64,000 nt of DNA from Gulosibacter molinativorax (GTDB lineage: Bacteria; Actinomycetota; Actinomycetes; Actinomycetales; Microbacteriaceae), in contig NZ_CP028426.1 in the NCBI RefSeq assembly GCF_003010915.2, positions 992,001 through 1,056,000 of the forward strand, written 5' to 3'. The notes beneath the pieces are model-generated. The model was not told the origin of the DNA, ran no database searches, and saw only the letters and a list, made by a program, of their open reading frames with translations. Position numbers and translations under genes: made by a program. Of this stretch, positions 1-8,190 are shown piece by piece (the stretch's first letter is position 1; each line of letters starts with the position of its first letter).

Positions 1-642
1 GCCAAGGCGTCCCACCGGGATAAACGCGCGCAGTGCGTCCTCGCCGATCACATCACCACGGGCCTGCGCCGCTCGAGACATAGGAGTATCGATCGCGCCA
101 GGAGCAATAGAGTTGGCGGTGATCCCTGACTTACCGTAGTCCCAGGCAATCCCCTTGGTCAGTGCTATTACGCCACACTTGGACGCAGCGTAATGTGCCT
201 GCTGCGGTGCCCCGTGCTGACCTGCCTGGGAGGAGATCGTTACGACCCTCCCCCACCCCTGCTCGACCATGTCGGGCATCGCGGACTGGATAACGTTGAA
301 AGTCCCCGTCAGGTTGACAGCCAAGGTCTTCTCCCATAGCGCCTGTGAGATGTCTTGGAAGTGATCATGCGGAGCGATTCCTGCGCTCGTGACCACGATT
401 CCGACTCCCCCAAGTTCGGCTCGGGCCGTTGCCAAAGCGGCATCAACAGCCCCACGGTCTGACACGTCAACTCCTATTCCAACCGCTTGCGCTCCGATAC
501 GCCGTATTGCTTTCGCCGTCGCGTCAACCGCTTCTGCGTTGAGGTCAAGGGCTATGATCCTGTGTCCGGCATCCGCGAGTGAGTGTGCGATAGCCAATCC
601 CATCCCTGATCCGGCACCCGTAACAACTGCAACTCGATTCAC
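1..642 (-). CDS. SDR family NAD(P)-dependent oxidoreductase, C-terminus cut by window edge
   Basis: A short-chain dehydrogenase/reductase of the FabG type. The first 214 codons are inside the window and about 30-40 residues should lie beyond base 1. The translation opens with the cofactor loop TGAGSGMG, followed by a D-L-N motif after beta-2 that would suit NAD, an AG turn in TSAGIAPHD, the catalytic serine in TISSQAG, and the YAASK catalytic pair. The start is a GTG at 642, preceded by AAAGGACAG as ribosome binding site. The substrate cannot be told from sequence. It lies left of the accessory genes, and whether it is chromosomal or mobile is unclear. Confidence 0.85.
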   Translation of the reverse strand, partial: MNRVAVVTGAGSGMGLAIAHSLADAGHRIIALDLNAEAVDATAKAIRRIGAQAVGIGVDVSDRGAVDAALATARAELGGVGIVVTSAGIAPHDHFQDISQALWEKTLAVNLTGTFNVIQSAMPDMVEQGWGRVVTISSQAGQHGAPQQAHYAASKCGVIALTKGIAWDYGKSGITANSIAPGAIDTPMSRAAQARGDVIGEDALRAFIPVGRLG

Positions 643-1005
643 TACTCTGTCCTTTCGAAAACCTGGCTTACTCAGGAACCGATGCCTAACCCGCTGCACC
701 ACGCAGCCGAAAGCCCGATACATCCTGAGTCCTCGTTTAATGCTGTACCGCTTCACATCCCAGGTTACTTCATTCATGAAGTTGAGGAGCTGAGGATTCG
801 GCTTCTTCAGCAACCATCGGTCAGCGCAGATTGGGATGGTGGAATCAGCGTGGCTGAACGGGTTGATAGAAGCGTAAGCGCCGCCCTGAACCCGCCTGAC
901 CCGCCGCCTGTCCACTTGTACCAAAGTTATACAGCGTAGGCCCAGGGCGGCACACCCATGGCACCCGAATCTCACAGGTCAGGATCGGCAGGACAGAATA
1001 GGAAC
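643..1005. other. intergenic, no gene recognised
   Basis: This stretch of about 360 bp lies between the divergent SDR and Pr6Pr genes. A plus-strand reading frame of 85 codons (682-939) exists, but it has no ribosome binding site and no family resemblance that I recognise. It may be a decayed fragment. No attachment repeat matching the integrase end of the mobile element was found here by eye. Confidence 0.5.
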
Positions 1006-1683
1006 ATGCAATCAGAGACCCCTCGTGCGCGTGTCCTGCCCGTCACTGCCCGCGTTTGGTACGCCCTGGTCGCAGCGGTGGTGCTCGCGTCGATCACGAT
1101 CCAGGTGGTGCTCCTGTTCACCGGCGGCGCCGACTCCAACTCCGGTGAGACCGGGGACGTTGCGAGTGTCGGTACCCGGCTGGTCCGGCTGTTCATGTTC
1201 TTCACCATCGACAGCAACATCGTCGTCTTCATCACCTCTCTCCTCCTGATCGAAAACCCGTTGAGGGGCGGCTTCTGGTGGGAGGCCTTGCGGCTCAACG
1301 CGCTCATCGCGATCACTGTGACCGGCATCGTCTACGCGGTGCTGCTCGCGCCGAACATCCACATCGACGGATGGGCATTGGCGACCATGATCGGCCTTCA
1401 TATCGTCTCCCCGATTGGATTCGTAGGAGCTTGGCTTATCTTCGGGCCGCGCCCGCGCATCAGCTGGGCCGTTGTGCCAGCAGCTTTCGTTCTCCCCGCA
1501 GTGTGGATCGCCGTCACGTTCATCCGCGGGGCGATCGTCAGCTGGTATCCCTATCCGTTCCTCGACGTCGGACAGATCGGGCTTCCCGCCGCGCTGTTGA
1601 ACGCCCTCCTCATCCTGGCCGCGGCCGCGCTGCTCGCCGTCCTCTATCGAGTCATCGACGCGAGGATCCGGAGTGTGTTCTAG
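1006..1683 (+). CDS. Pr6Pr family integral membrane protein
   Basis: A predicted 225-residue protein with about six transmembrane segments. It resembles the Pr6Pr (FAR-17a/AIG1-like) membrane proteins of actinobacteria, including the typical motif SWYPYPFLDV near residue 180 and the FTIDSNI stretch after the first extracellular loop. The biochemical role of the family is unknown. The ATG at 1006 follows AGGA and precedes a short charged N-terminus and the first hydrophobic helix. An upstream GTG would add 16 residues but has no ribosome binding site. The 3' end of this gene is duplicated in diverged form at 8044-8117. Confidence 0.75.
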   Translation: MQSETPRARVLPVTARVWYALVAAVVLASITIQVVLLFTGGADSNSGETGDVASVGTRLVRLFMFFTIDSNIVVFITSLLLIENPLRGGFWWEALRLNALIAITVTGIVYAVLLAPNIHIDGWALATMIGLHIVSPIGFVGAWLIFGPRPRISWAVVPAAFVLPAVWIAVTFIRGAIVSWYPYPFLDVGQIGLPAALLNALLILAAAALLAVLYRVIDARIRSVF

Positions 1684-1755
1684 TCTCCGGAACGCCCGAT
1701 GCGGCAGCGGAGTCCGCGCGCGACGATCTGCCCGTGTGCAGTGTCGAGGTTTGAA
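1609..1755. repeat. left copy of a diverged 147-bp junction repeat
   Basis: It holds the last 25 codons of the Pr6Pr gene, its stop codon and about 75 bp matching the 3' end of the DNA-alkylation-repeat gene. The same arrangement, roughly 70% identical by eye, is found at 8044-8190. The two copies bracket the two-component/ABC island. Confidence 0.75.
1680..1755 (-). pseudogene. 3' stub of a DNA-alkylation-repeat protein gene
   Basis: Read on the minus strand this encodes QIVARGLRCRIGRSGD-stop. It aligns with the C-terminus of the intact DNA-alkylation-repeat protein at 8114-8881 (RIVSRGLRSLRRHSGD). No upstream part of the gene remains here. The stub is convergent with the intact Pr6Pr gene, exactly as the intact gene is convergent with the Pr6Pr stub at the other junction. 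Confidence 0.7.
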
Positions 1756-1900
1756 GCTCGGGTGGAGCACTCTCTACCTCTCTCGAGGATCAAAGTGCGC
1801 CCTGGCTTCCACAGCCGATGAAATGGATCCTTCATAGGGGGGCGGACCGGAACGTATTGGACACCGTCCGCCCCTCCTTCTTCTGATGGCCCTGTCAGGG

Positions 1901-2569
1901 TCAGGTGTTCTCGACCCAGCATGCGGCGATGTCTTCCTCGTTCTCCTGCCCGTTTGGCGTGAACTGCTTGCCACCGTTTTGTTCCAGATCAGCGAGGAAC
2001 CCGTCGTAGCTGGTGTCTGAGGGGACAAGGTCGCGGTCGATGAGGCAGGCGAGCACGGCGCGCTGCACGGTGTCACCGTCAAGCCCCCCTGCCTGCTGTC
2101 CACCGTTGAGATAGGAGTAGATCTCATTGATGAAGGCGCTGGTCTTCTCGTAGCATTCCCGATCGGCTTGCTGCCGCAGTTCGCCTGCGGCTTTCTGCTC
2201 GTCTACGGTGCCCTCTGTCTCCGCTTCGCCTTGAATGAGGACGTCGGTTCCGTTGTAGATCACTTCGACTTCATAGCCCTTCGCGACCAGGCAGGCTTTG
2301 TACTGGTTGTTGGCTTCTTTCCAGTCGTCCTCGCTGATCTGACCGGACTCCCGCGCCTCTTGGAGGACTTCTCTCTGGAAATCCGACTGCGCGTTCGCGA
2401 GACCGTCAGAGATGAGCAGATCCAGGGTGCTCGTGTTGCCTCCGTCGATTACGTTGGCATCCGGCGATGCCGGCGCAGGGTCTGTCTCTGTGCTCGCGCA
2501 CCCGGTGATCAGCAGGGCACCGGCAAGCGCGAGGATGGTCGCGAAGCGACGGCGGTAATGGGTTTTCAT
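1901..2569 (-). CDS. secreted lipoprotein of unknown function
   Basis: A 222-residue protein starting MKTHYRRRFAT, with a hydrophobic segment ending in the lipobox LITGC at about residues 19-23, so it should be lipid-anchored outside the membrane. The mature part is acidic and contains two cysteines in a repeated context (YKACLVAKGY and RECYEKT), plus ACLIDRD and AACWVENT near the end. It belongs to no family I recognise by name. The start is set by a strong GGAGGA site 8 nt upstream; a longer frame to 2629 would bury the signal peptide. It is the last gene of the island and may share the envelope-related role of the ABC and kinase genes upstream. Confidence 0.7.
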   Translation of the reverse strand: MKTHYRRRFATILALAGALLITGCASTETDPAPASPDANVIDGGNTSTLDLLISDGLANAQSDFQREVLQEARESGQISEDDWKEANNQYKACLVAKGYEVEVIYNGTDVLIQGEAETEGTVDEQKAAGELRQQADRECYEKTSAFINEIYSYLNGGQQAGGLDGDTVQRAVLACLIDRDLVPSDTSYDGFLADLEQNGGKQFTPNGQENEEDIAACWVENT

Positions 2570-2652
2570 CAGATTCCTCCAAGACGAGTGGGGCTGGCGC
2601 GCTGCTGAGGTGCGTTGCACCAGCCCCACTCATGCGAATGGTCGGCTGCGGC

Positions 2653-2970
2653 CTACCAGCGGGCGGTGACTTCGTAGGCGCGCGTTCCGGCGGTGTAGTT
2701 CACGGACACGGCCCGCTTGTACACCTGGCCCGAGACGTAGTACTTCTTGCCGCCGATGTACCGATCGACCTCCGCGTACGCGTACCCGCAGGGGTTGTTC
2801 GCGTAGGCGTAGCCGCTCCACTGCGACGTCGAGCCGCACGTCGCGGCCTGCGCGGCCGGAGCCGCAACGAGCTGCGCGGTAGCGACGCCGCCCGTCGCGA
2901 GCGCCCCGGCCAGGAGGACGGTGCTGAGCTTGCGGCCGATCTTGGTCTTGTTGATGCTCAAAGAGGACAT
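2653..2970 (-). CDS. small secreted aromatic-rich protein, possible exported peptide
   Basis: A 105-residue precursor with a basic N-terminus (INKTKIGRK), a hydrophobic stretch and a signal peptidase site after APAAQA-A. The predicted mature chain is about 63 residues, starts TCGSTSQW, and has two cysteines (TCG and NPCG) plus many Tyr, Trp and Gly residues (GYAYANNPCGYAYAEV). It lies directly downstream of an FtsX-like ABC permease gene, an arrangement known for lactococcin-972-type bacteriocins, but the mature sequence lacks that family's typical motifs. The ATG at 2970 was chosen because it is followed at once by the signal peptide. Confidence 0.65.
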   Translation of the reverse strand: MSSLSINKTKIGRKLSTVLLAGALATGGVATAQLVAAPAAQAATCGSTSQWSGYAYANNPCGYAYAEVDRYIGGKKYYVSGQVYKRAVSVNYTAGTRAYEVTARW

Positions 2971-3035
2971 GGGTTTTCCGTTCCTTGTTTTCAGCGACTC
3001 CACGGTGGAGACGCCGCCCGCTCGTTGCCCATCGG

Positions 3036-4139
3036 CTACCGGCCCTTGAAGTACGCGAATAGTCGCTCTTCGCGCACCACAAGGGCTGCCGCTAGTGCTC
3101 CGAGAATCGCCCCAGACACTGTCAGGGCGGGGGTCAATGAGGCGGTAAGAATCACTGGGAGGTGATCTGTGTACGCCAGATTCCGCGTGATGTAGGCGAT
3201 CACGGGAATGGAGGTCACCGCTCCGGCTGCTGACCAGGCGAGAGTCTCCAGAAGCAGGACGGAGGCCTGGTCGAGTCTGCGGACGCCTGCGTGGAGAGCG
3301 GCGGCTGTCTCAAGTCGTCGAGTCCACCCGGCGATGAACCCGATGACGAAACTGAGGAGGAATGCGGCAACAGGAAACAGCGCGCTGATCCGTTCCGCGT
3401 ACCCGATGGTGGGATCGCCCGCGACGCCGAGCACGGTGTTGTGTTGCGATATCCTCGGTCCGCTATCTGGAAGGGAAGAGTCAGCGGCGATGGTCGTGTA
3501 GAGCAGATCCCGTGTTGCCTGGGTTACGGGGTAGGCGTCGATCCAGCACTCATCGAACAGGGTCTGCTCCGGGGAGGTGGGGGTGATCGCCGCGTACCCC
3601 ATTCCGCGGGGTCTACCGTCGTCGGGGAACTCGTATGTGCCGCCAAGCACGGTCGGCCCTTGAGCGGTGTGAAAAGGATCGCCCGTGTTGAGACCGAGGG
3701 AAGATGCGAGTTCCGCAGGCAGCAGAAGGCCTGGATATTCTTGTCCGGTCGCATCGGGAAGCATCGTCGCAAAGCCGGGGGTCGACACGAAGGCTGTGAG
3801 CGGGTTTTGCGGGATTCCAGCAACAGCTAACGGTGTCTCTTCCTGCGTGATCGCGCCCGCAGCTCTGATCCCTTCCACTTCGCTGAGTGCGTCGCAGACT
3901 CGTCCGTCGATGCTGTGTTCTGCGGTGAGGATCGTTATGGAGGCTCCGCGAACTCGAAAGTCGTTTGCTGCGGTGATCGCTCCGGTCATTGCAGTCGTAT
4001 CGAGCGTGGCGAGCGCCCCGGAGATCGCCGCGATGACGACGGCGAGGATTCCGGCTTTCGCGGTGCCTGATGCGAGGTTCCGGCCTGCTTCCCGGACGAT
4101 CTCACGAAACCTCATCCGGCTCCAGCCCCGGGTCCTCAC
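3036..4139 (-). CDS. FtsX-like ABC transporter permease
   Basis: A 367-residue membrane protein with one N-terminal transmembrane helix (residues about 25-45), a large extracytoplasmic domain of the MacB-core type, and three C-terminal helices (about 255-365). This is the layout of FtsX-like permeases that act mechanically on envelope substrates. The GTG start overlaps the stop of the ATPase gene by 4 nt, so the two are translationally coupled. The ATPase is interrupted by a stop codon, so the permease may have no working partner unless readthrough occurs or another ATPase substitutes. Confidence 0.8.
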   Translation of the reverse strand: MRTRGWSRMRFREIVREAGRNLASGTAKAGILAVVIAAISGALATLDTTAMTGAITAANDFRVRGASITILTAEHSIDGRVCDALSEVEGIRAAGAITQEETPLAVAGIPQNPLTAFVSTPGFATMLPDATGQEYPGLLLPAELASSLGLNTGDPFHTAQGPTVLGGTYEFPDDGRPRGMGYAAITPTSPEQTLFDECWIDAYPVTQATRDLLYTTIAADSSLPDSGPRISQHNTVLGVAGDPTIGYAERISALFPVAAFLLSFVIGFIAGWTRRLETAAALHAGVRRLDQASVLLLETLAWSAAGAVTSIPVIAYITRNLAYTDHLPVILTASLTPALTVSGAILGALAAALVVREERLFAYFKGR

Positions 4140-4738
4140 GCGGCCCGCCCGAGGTCGATGATGTCGGTGCAGGCATCGCGAGTGCGCGCATCGTGGGTGG
4201 CAACCACGATGATGGTTCCCTCAGTAGCGATGTTGGCGAGCGCGTCGCTCACCGTTGCCGCGGTGCGCTGGTCGAGTTGCGCCGTCGGTTCGTCCACGAG
4301 GAGCAGTGCAGGGGCGGCAGCGATGCCGCGCGCCAGCATGAGACGCTGCCCCTCACCACCGGAGAGTTCCCGGAACTGCCGGCGTCAGGCATGGGTGAGG
4401 CCGAACCGGGCAAGTAGCGCATGAGCCTTTTCGTCAGCCACCTCGCGCGTATCTCCTCGCGCAAGGAAAGCGAGCGCCACATGGTCGAGTGCGGTGCGTC
4501 GGGCGACGCCGTGCGGGTTCTGGAAGATCCACCCGATGCGTTCGATGTCGTCGCGCTCGATCGTTCCGGTGGTTGGGGATATCCATCCAGCGATGATCCC
4601 GAGCAGGGTTGACTTCCCCGAGCCGGAGGGTCCGGTCAGTGCGTACACCCGTCCGGGCTCGAGCTTTGCTGTGACGCGCTCAAACAGGAATGGATGCCCG
4701 TCAAAACGGTGGCCGAGATCGCTGAGCGTTACGAGCAT
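4136..4738 (-). pseudogene. ABC transporter ATP-binding protein, interrupted by an in-frame TGA
   Basis: The 201-codon frame contains Walker A (GPSGSGKST, about residue 37), the Q-loop (FQNPHG), the signature LSGGEGQR, Walker B (LLLVDEP) and the H-loop (THD). All parts stay in one frame, but codon 118 is TGA, at about 4385-4387, between the Q-loop and the signature motif. A single C-to-T (CGA to TGA) or G-to-A (TGG to TGA) change would explain it. The gene overlaps the adaptor gene by 10 nt and the permease gene by 4 nt. Either it is a fresh nonsense mutation, a sequencing error, or it is read through. Confidence 0.85.
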
Positions 4739-5844
4739 GATGATCCCCTCGGCGCTCGTGCAGCGATCGCTTCACTGGTGGGGGTCTGTTCAAAGGTGAT
4801 GTAGCTGCGCCCCAGTTTCGACGCGACGACGGTGACCGGGATGCTGTCTTCAGCGGAGGCGTCTGCCTCAGATGCGCTGAAGAGCACACAACCTGTGTTC
4901 TCGCCAGTCATTGCAACCGCCGCAGGCGGAACCGGGTACACGGTGACGGATGATACGAGGACGAGGTCGGCCTGCAAAGAGGAGTCGTCCGGGCTCTGCG
5001 CGTAGCGTTTGAACTCATCGGTCTCGGCGAGTGCGGCGAGCCCATCGGAAGTGATCTGCCCGGACTCGTCGATCGGGATATCCGTCGCGCCGACGATCAG
5101 TTTCCGTTCGCCGGGCACCAAGTCTGCGGGATAGCTCTTGACGGCTGCGCGCAGCAGCGGGTTCGCGAGGGTCACCAGCGCTTCGCCCTGGGCAACAGAT
5201 TGTCCGAGACGGATGGCACAGGTGTCCGACATGATCTCGATAGCGGGCAGCCAGAGCACCTGCGCGAGCGACAACTCGCCGTACACGGTGTCGCCGCCGA
5301 GGCTCTCCACGAGCGCATCCCACGCGGTCCAGGTCTGCCAGTCGAATCGTCCTGTCTCGGTGACCTCGTAGCCCAGTCTGGAAAGTTCTCGTTGCAGCGC
5401 CGCGACGTCTGTTCCTGAGTTGTCGAAGGCCAGGTCGCGCCAGAGCGGAGTTTCTGTGCGGAGGTTTACCAGCAACGTACGATCTACTACGAAAGTGCTG
5501 GTACCAGAGCGGATTGCAGTGCCGGCTCCGCATGCGGTGCTTGTGAGTATGCCCGTGGCCGGAGAATTGATCGAGGTATCTTCACCGAGGGTTGCAGAGA
5601 GGTCGACTGATCGTGTGTCGGTCATCTCCTCGGCGATCAGGGTCACCTCCGTGGGCTCCTCCGCTACCGCAAGAGACGCCGGGATCGGTCGGTACAAGGC
5701 GAACGAAACGATCGACGCCACCACCGCCGACATCGCAAGGCACAGCAGCAACAGTGTCGCGCCGAGCCTCGGGCCCGTACGCCGATTCGTCTCGGCCGGT
5801 ACGGTGCCTTCCCCCGTCGTGGGGTCAGCGGTGACGTCGGGCAT
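4729..5844 (-). CDS. peptidoglycan-binding, membrane-fusion-type adaptor protein
   Basis: A 371-residue protein with an N-terminal membrane anchor (about residues 28-52), then an extracytoplasmic region with a lipoyl/barrel-like hairpin (SINSPATGILTS and later GQSVAQGEALVTL). Between these lies a peptidoglycan_binding_1-like segment (GTDVAALQRELSRLGYEV, about residue 145). Such adaptors link an FtsX-type ABC transporter to the cell wall in actinobacteria. The gene overlaps the ATPase start by 10 nt. An 18-bp direct repeat about 85 bp upstream probably binds the response regulator encoded next door. Confidence 0.75.
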   Translation of the reverse strand: MPDVTADPTTGEGTVPAETNRRTGPRLGATLLLLCLAMSAVVASIVSFALYRPIPASLAVAEEPTEVTLIAEEMTDTRSVDLSATLGEDTSINSPATGILTSTACGAGTAIRSGTSTFVVDRTLLVNLRTETPLWRDLAFDNSGTDVAALQRELSRLGYEVTETGRFDWQTWTAWDALVESLGGDTVYGELSLAQVLWLPAIEIMSDTCAIRLGQSVAQGEALVTLANPLLRAAVKSYPADLVPGERKLIVGATDIPIDESGQITSDGLAALAETDEFKRYAQSPDDSSLQADLVLVSSVTVYPVPPAAVAMTGENTGCVLFSASEADASAEDSIPVTVVASKLGRSYITFEQTPTSEAIAARAPRGSSCS

Positions 5845-5927
5845 GCCGGTTACTCCTCGTCCGCACCGTCAGAAGGGTGCCTACTGCGACTATGGAGCGA
5901 AGCCGGTCACGTCAGTGTGACGCCGAT

Positions 5928-5945
5928 TGTCACCTTTCTGTCACC
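5928..5945 (-). promoter_or_regulatory. direct-repeat operator GGTGACA-N4-GGTGACA (minus strand)
   Basis: Two perfect GGTGACA heptamers are spaced 11 bp start to start, one helical turn, as OmpR-family regulators prefer. The site lies 84 bp upstream of the adaptor-ATPase-permease operon. The identical 18-mer occurs at 7902-7919 beside the response-regulator gene, and the following TCGGCG is shared as well. Confidence 0.6.
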
Positions 5946-6000
5946 AGGCGAGCAGGGGTTGCAGAGCCACCCGTGCCGCCGGAACGAGCGGGAGCCGGAA

Positions 6001-7194
6001 TCAATGCTGCGGGAGCAACAGCAGGACGCGTAGCCCGCCGCCTGTGCGCGGAATGAGCTCGAGAGAGCCGCGGTGTAAGGATGTGATGCTCTCGACGAGC
6101 GCAAGCCCAAGCCCTGTGCCTGCTTCGCTGCCGTCGTCGTTGCGGAGCCGGGATCGTTCACCTCGGTGGAACGGCTCAGTCAACCGTCCGACGGTCGTCG
6201 AGTCGAAGCTGTCGGCACCGGAGTTTGTGATCTCGAATCGGACGCACTCGGAATCAGCACCGAGTTCGATACGCACGAAGCCGCCGGGAGTGTTATGGCG
6301 AATCGCGTTACCCACCAGATTCGCAAACAAGGTGCGCAGCAGCGGCTTGTTCGCGTTCATGACCAGGGGGCGTTCCGGCAGCAGGGTCTCAACGGTGAGT
6401 TGGGTCTGCTCTCCCAAGCTGGAACTCTCACGCACCACCTCGGGTATGAGCGCCACGATATCGACCTCTTGCTGGGGCAGCTCCGCGTCGGCACGACACT
6501 GCGCCACAATCAGTAGCGCTCCCACGAGTTCTTCCATGCGTCGGTTCGATGCCAGTACGCTTTCGACCTCAGGCAGGAGGTCCTCCGGTACGCGTTCCTG
6601 TCTCACGGCAAGCTGCAGTGCCATCCGCGATGTCGCCAACGGTGTACGAAACTCGTGCGATGCGTTGGCGATGAACGCTTCCTGCCGAGTGAACGCGTTC
6701 TCCAACCGTGCGACCATGCTGTCGATGGCGGTGCCAAGCTGCTTGATTTCATCATCTGGTCCGGGAAGAGCGAGCCGTTGTGACAGGTCACGCTCCGTAA
6801 TCGCGTTCGTTGCCTCCGTCACGCGCGCGATACGTCTACTTGCCTGCCGTGACACCAGCCATGCTCCGAGAATGGCGAGCACTACGAACACGAGCAGCAG
6901 CGCACCAGACCACAGCTGAACTCCTCTGAGTACCTCTGCGACGATCGGATCAGCCTGCATCCATCGCGGCCCGTGCTGCAATACAGCAGTGCCGTCGTCG
7001 TCGGTCGGAGTGCCACCGGATACCTCGCCGACATCGGAAATCATGTTGTCTTGCACCGTCACCGCTTCTGAGAGCAGTGCTTGGAGCACGACATACTGCA
7101 CAACAAGCAGCGTGACGCCGCCGACCAGCATCACGGTCGCGATCATGACGGTGAGCTGCGTCCGGTAGCTCAGTTTCGCCCACAGCTTGCGCAC
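6001..7194 (-). CDS. sensor histidine kinase with HAMP domain
   Basis: A 397-residue kinase with a transmembrane helix at about 15-38, a short extracytoplasmic loop, a second helix at about 93-113, then a HAMP domain. The dimerisation/phosphoacceptor box is NASHEFRTPLA (His near residue 180), and the ATPase domain has an N box (LVGNAIRHN), GTGLGLAL and a final catalytic fold. The GTG start lies 1 nt after the response-regulator stop, so the pair is co-translated. The small sensor loop suits detection of membrane stress or a membrane-embedded ligand. It probably controls the neighbouring adaptor/ABC operon. Confidence 0.9.
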   Translation of the reverse strand: MRKLWAKLSYRTQLTVMIATVMLVGGVTLLVVQYVVLQALLSEAVTVQDNMISDVGEVSGGTPTDDDGTAVLQHGPRWMQADPIVAEVLRGVQLWSGALLLVFVVLAILGAWLVSRQASRRIARVTEATNAITERDLSQRLALPGPDDEIKQLGTAIDSMVARLENAFTRQEAFIANASHEFRTPLATSRMALQLAVRQERVPEDLLPEVESVLASNRRMEELVGALLIVAQCRADAELPQQEVDIVALIPEVVRESSSLGEQTQLTVETLLPERPLVMNANKPLLRTLFANLVGNAIRHNTPGGFVRIELGADSECVRFEITNSGADSFDSTTVGRLTEPFHRGERSRLRNDDGSEAGTGLGLALVESITSLHRGSLELIPRTGGGLRVLLLLPQH

Positions 7195-7195
7195 G

Positions 7196-7858
7196 TCACA
7201 CCACCCGATATCCGACGCCGTGCTCCGTGGCGATCCGCTCGTGTCCGAGCTTTTTTCGCAACGAATGGATCACTGTTTTCACCACGGCTTCATCGGTGCC
7301 GTGCTGGTCACCCCATACCGCGTCGAACAGTGAGACGGAACGCACGGCCTCGCCTCTGGCTTTGACGAGTTCCGCGAGCACTGAGAACTCTTTCGGCCGC
7401 AGATGCAGCGGAAGCTGGTCGCACCAGACGCGCCGCGATCCTGGTTCCAGTCTGATTCCGGCGTGCTCGTAGCCACCGCTGGGAGAGCGCAATCGCCGCC
7501 GGATGGCTGTGAGGCGCGCAAGCAGTACCTCGTAGTCGAACGGTTTGGCCAAGTAGTCGTCGGCTCCGAGATTGAGTCCAGTGACCTCATCGGTGATCTC
7601 GGCGGCTGCGGTGAGCATGAGCACCCGCACTGGGCTCCCTCGATCCCGCAAGGTGCGCGCCACGATATCACCATGCAGAATCGGAAGATCCCGGTCAAGG
7701 ACAAGGATTTCGTAGCAGCCAGCTTCCAGATAGTTCAGCGCGCTCGCCCCGTCGTGCACGACGTCGACCAGGTAGCCTTCCCCTGTCAGCCCACGCTGTA
7801 GCAGCTCAGCCAGTCTCACCTCATCCTCCACGACGAGGATCCGCGTGCCGCTACCCAT
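7196..7858 (-). CDS. OmpR/PhoB-family response regulator
   Basis: A 220-residue two-domain regulator. The receiver begins RILVVEDEVRL, with the acceptor aspartate in LVLDRDLP, the switch Thr/Ala region (LMLTAAAE) and the conserved lysine in YLAKPFDYEVL. The C-terminal winged helix has LRPKEFSVLAEL and the recognition helix in VVKTVIHSLRKKLG. The ATG at 7858 opens the receiver directly; a frame to 7888 would add ten residues. Its likely targets are the two GGTGACA direct repeats in the island. Confidence 0.9.
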   Translation of the reverse strand: MGSGTRILVVEDEVRLAELLQRGLTGEGYLVDVVHDGASALNYLEAGCYEILVLDRDLPILHGDIVARTLRDRGSPVRVLMLTAAAEITDEVTGLNLGADDYLAKPFDYEVLLARLTAIRRRLRSPSGGYEHAGIRLEPGSRRVWCDQLPLHLRPKEFSVLAELVKARGEAVRSVSLFDAVWGDQHGTDEAVVKTVIHSLRKKLGHERIATEHGVGYRVV

Positions 7859-7901
7859 TGTCACCGCTCCTCGAAGTCCAACACCCATTCTCCCGAGTCT
7901 T

Positions 7902-7919
7902 GGTGACAGAAAGGTGACA
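7902..7919 (+). promoter_or_regulatory. direct-repeat operator GGTGACA-N4-GGTGACA
   Basis: Identical to the site at 5928-5945 but in inverted orientation. It lies 44 bp upstream of the response-regulator start and may serve autoregulation of the two-component operon. Confidence 0.6.
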
Positions 7920-8043
7920 GTCGGCGGATCAAACCCGGCGCTCGGCTGCTGGGGTGGGCTGAACTGCCCCGACGCTCACGCATCTGCGTGCACATGCCGC
8001 TCGCTCAGGTCGCGGTCTGGCCGGGCCGTCCGAGCCCGTTCCT

Positions 8044-8117
8044 TCATCCTCATCGCGGCGGTGCTCATCGCCGCTTTCCCCCGAGTCATCATCACGAGAA
8101 TCCGGAGTGTTTTCTAG
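8044..8117 (+). pseudogene. 3' stub of a Pr6Pr membrane protein gene
   Basis: The frame encodes FILIAAVLIAAFPRVIITRIRSVF-stop in two blocks that align with the C-terminus of the intact Pr6Pr protein (LLILAAAALLAVLYRV and RIRSVF). Nothing upstream in this frame resembles the rest of the gene, and there is no start signal. Confidence 0.7.
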
Positions 8118-8190
8118 TCGCCGGAATGTCTGCGGAGTGAGCGGAGGCCGCGCGACACGATGCGCTCGGTAGGCGGTGTCGGGCTTTCAA
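8044..8190. repeat. right copy of the diverged 147-bp junction repeat
   Basis: It contains a Pr6Pr 3' stub followed by the 3' end of the intact DNA-alkylation-repeat gene. It is the partner of 1609-1755. Confidence 0.75.

Noticed and set aside
682..939. 85-codon plus-strand frame between the SDR and Pr6Pr genes
   Set aside because: No ribosome binding site and no recognisable family; it may be debris, so it was described only as intergenic.
1012..1770. 252-codon minus-strand frame over the Pr6Pr gene
   Set aside because: Shadow of the Pr6Pr gene with a charged, low-complexity translation; only its last part overlaps the real DNA-alkylation-repeat stub, which is in another frame.
2653..2970. 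Lactococcin 972 family bacteriocin
   Set aside because: The gene context is similar, but the mature sequence lacks the typical motifs of that family, so only a small secreted protein is called.
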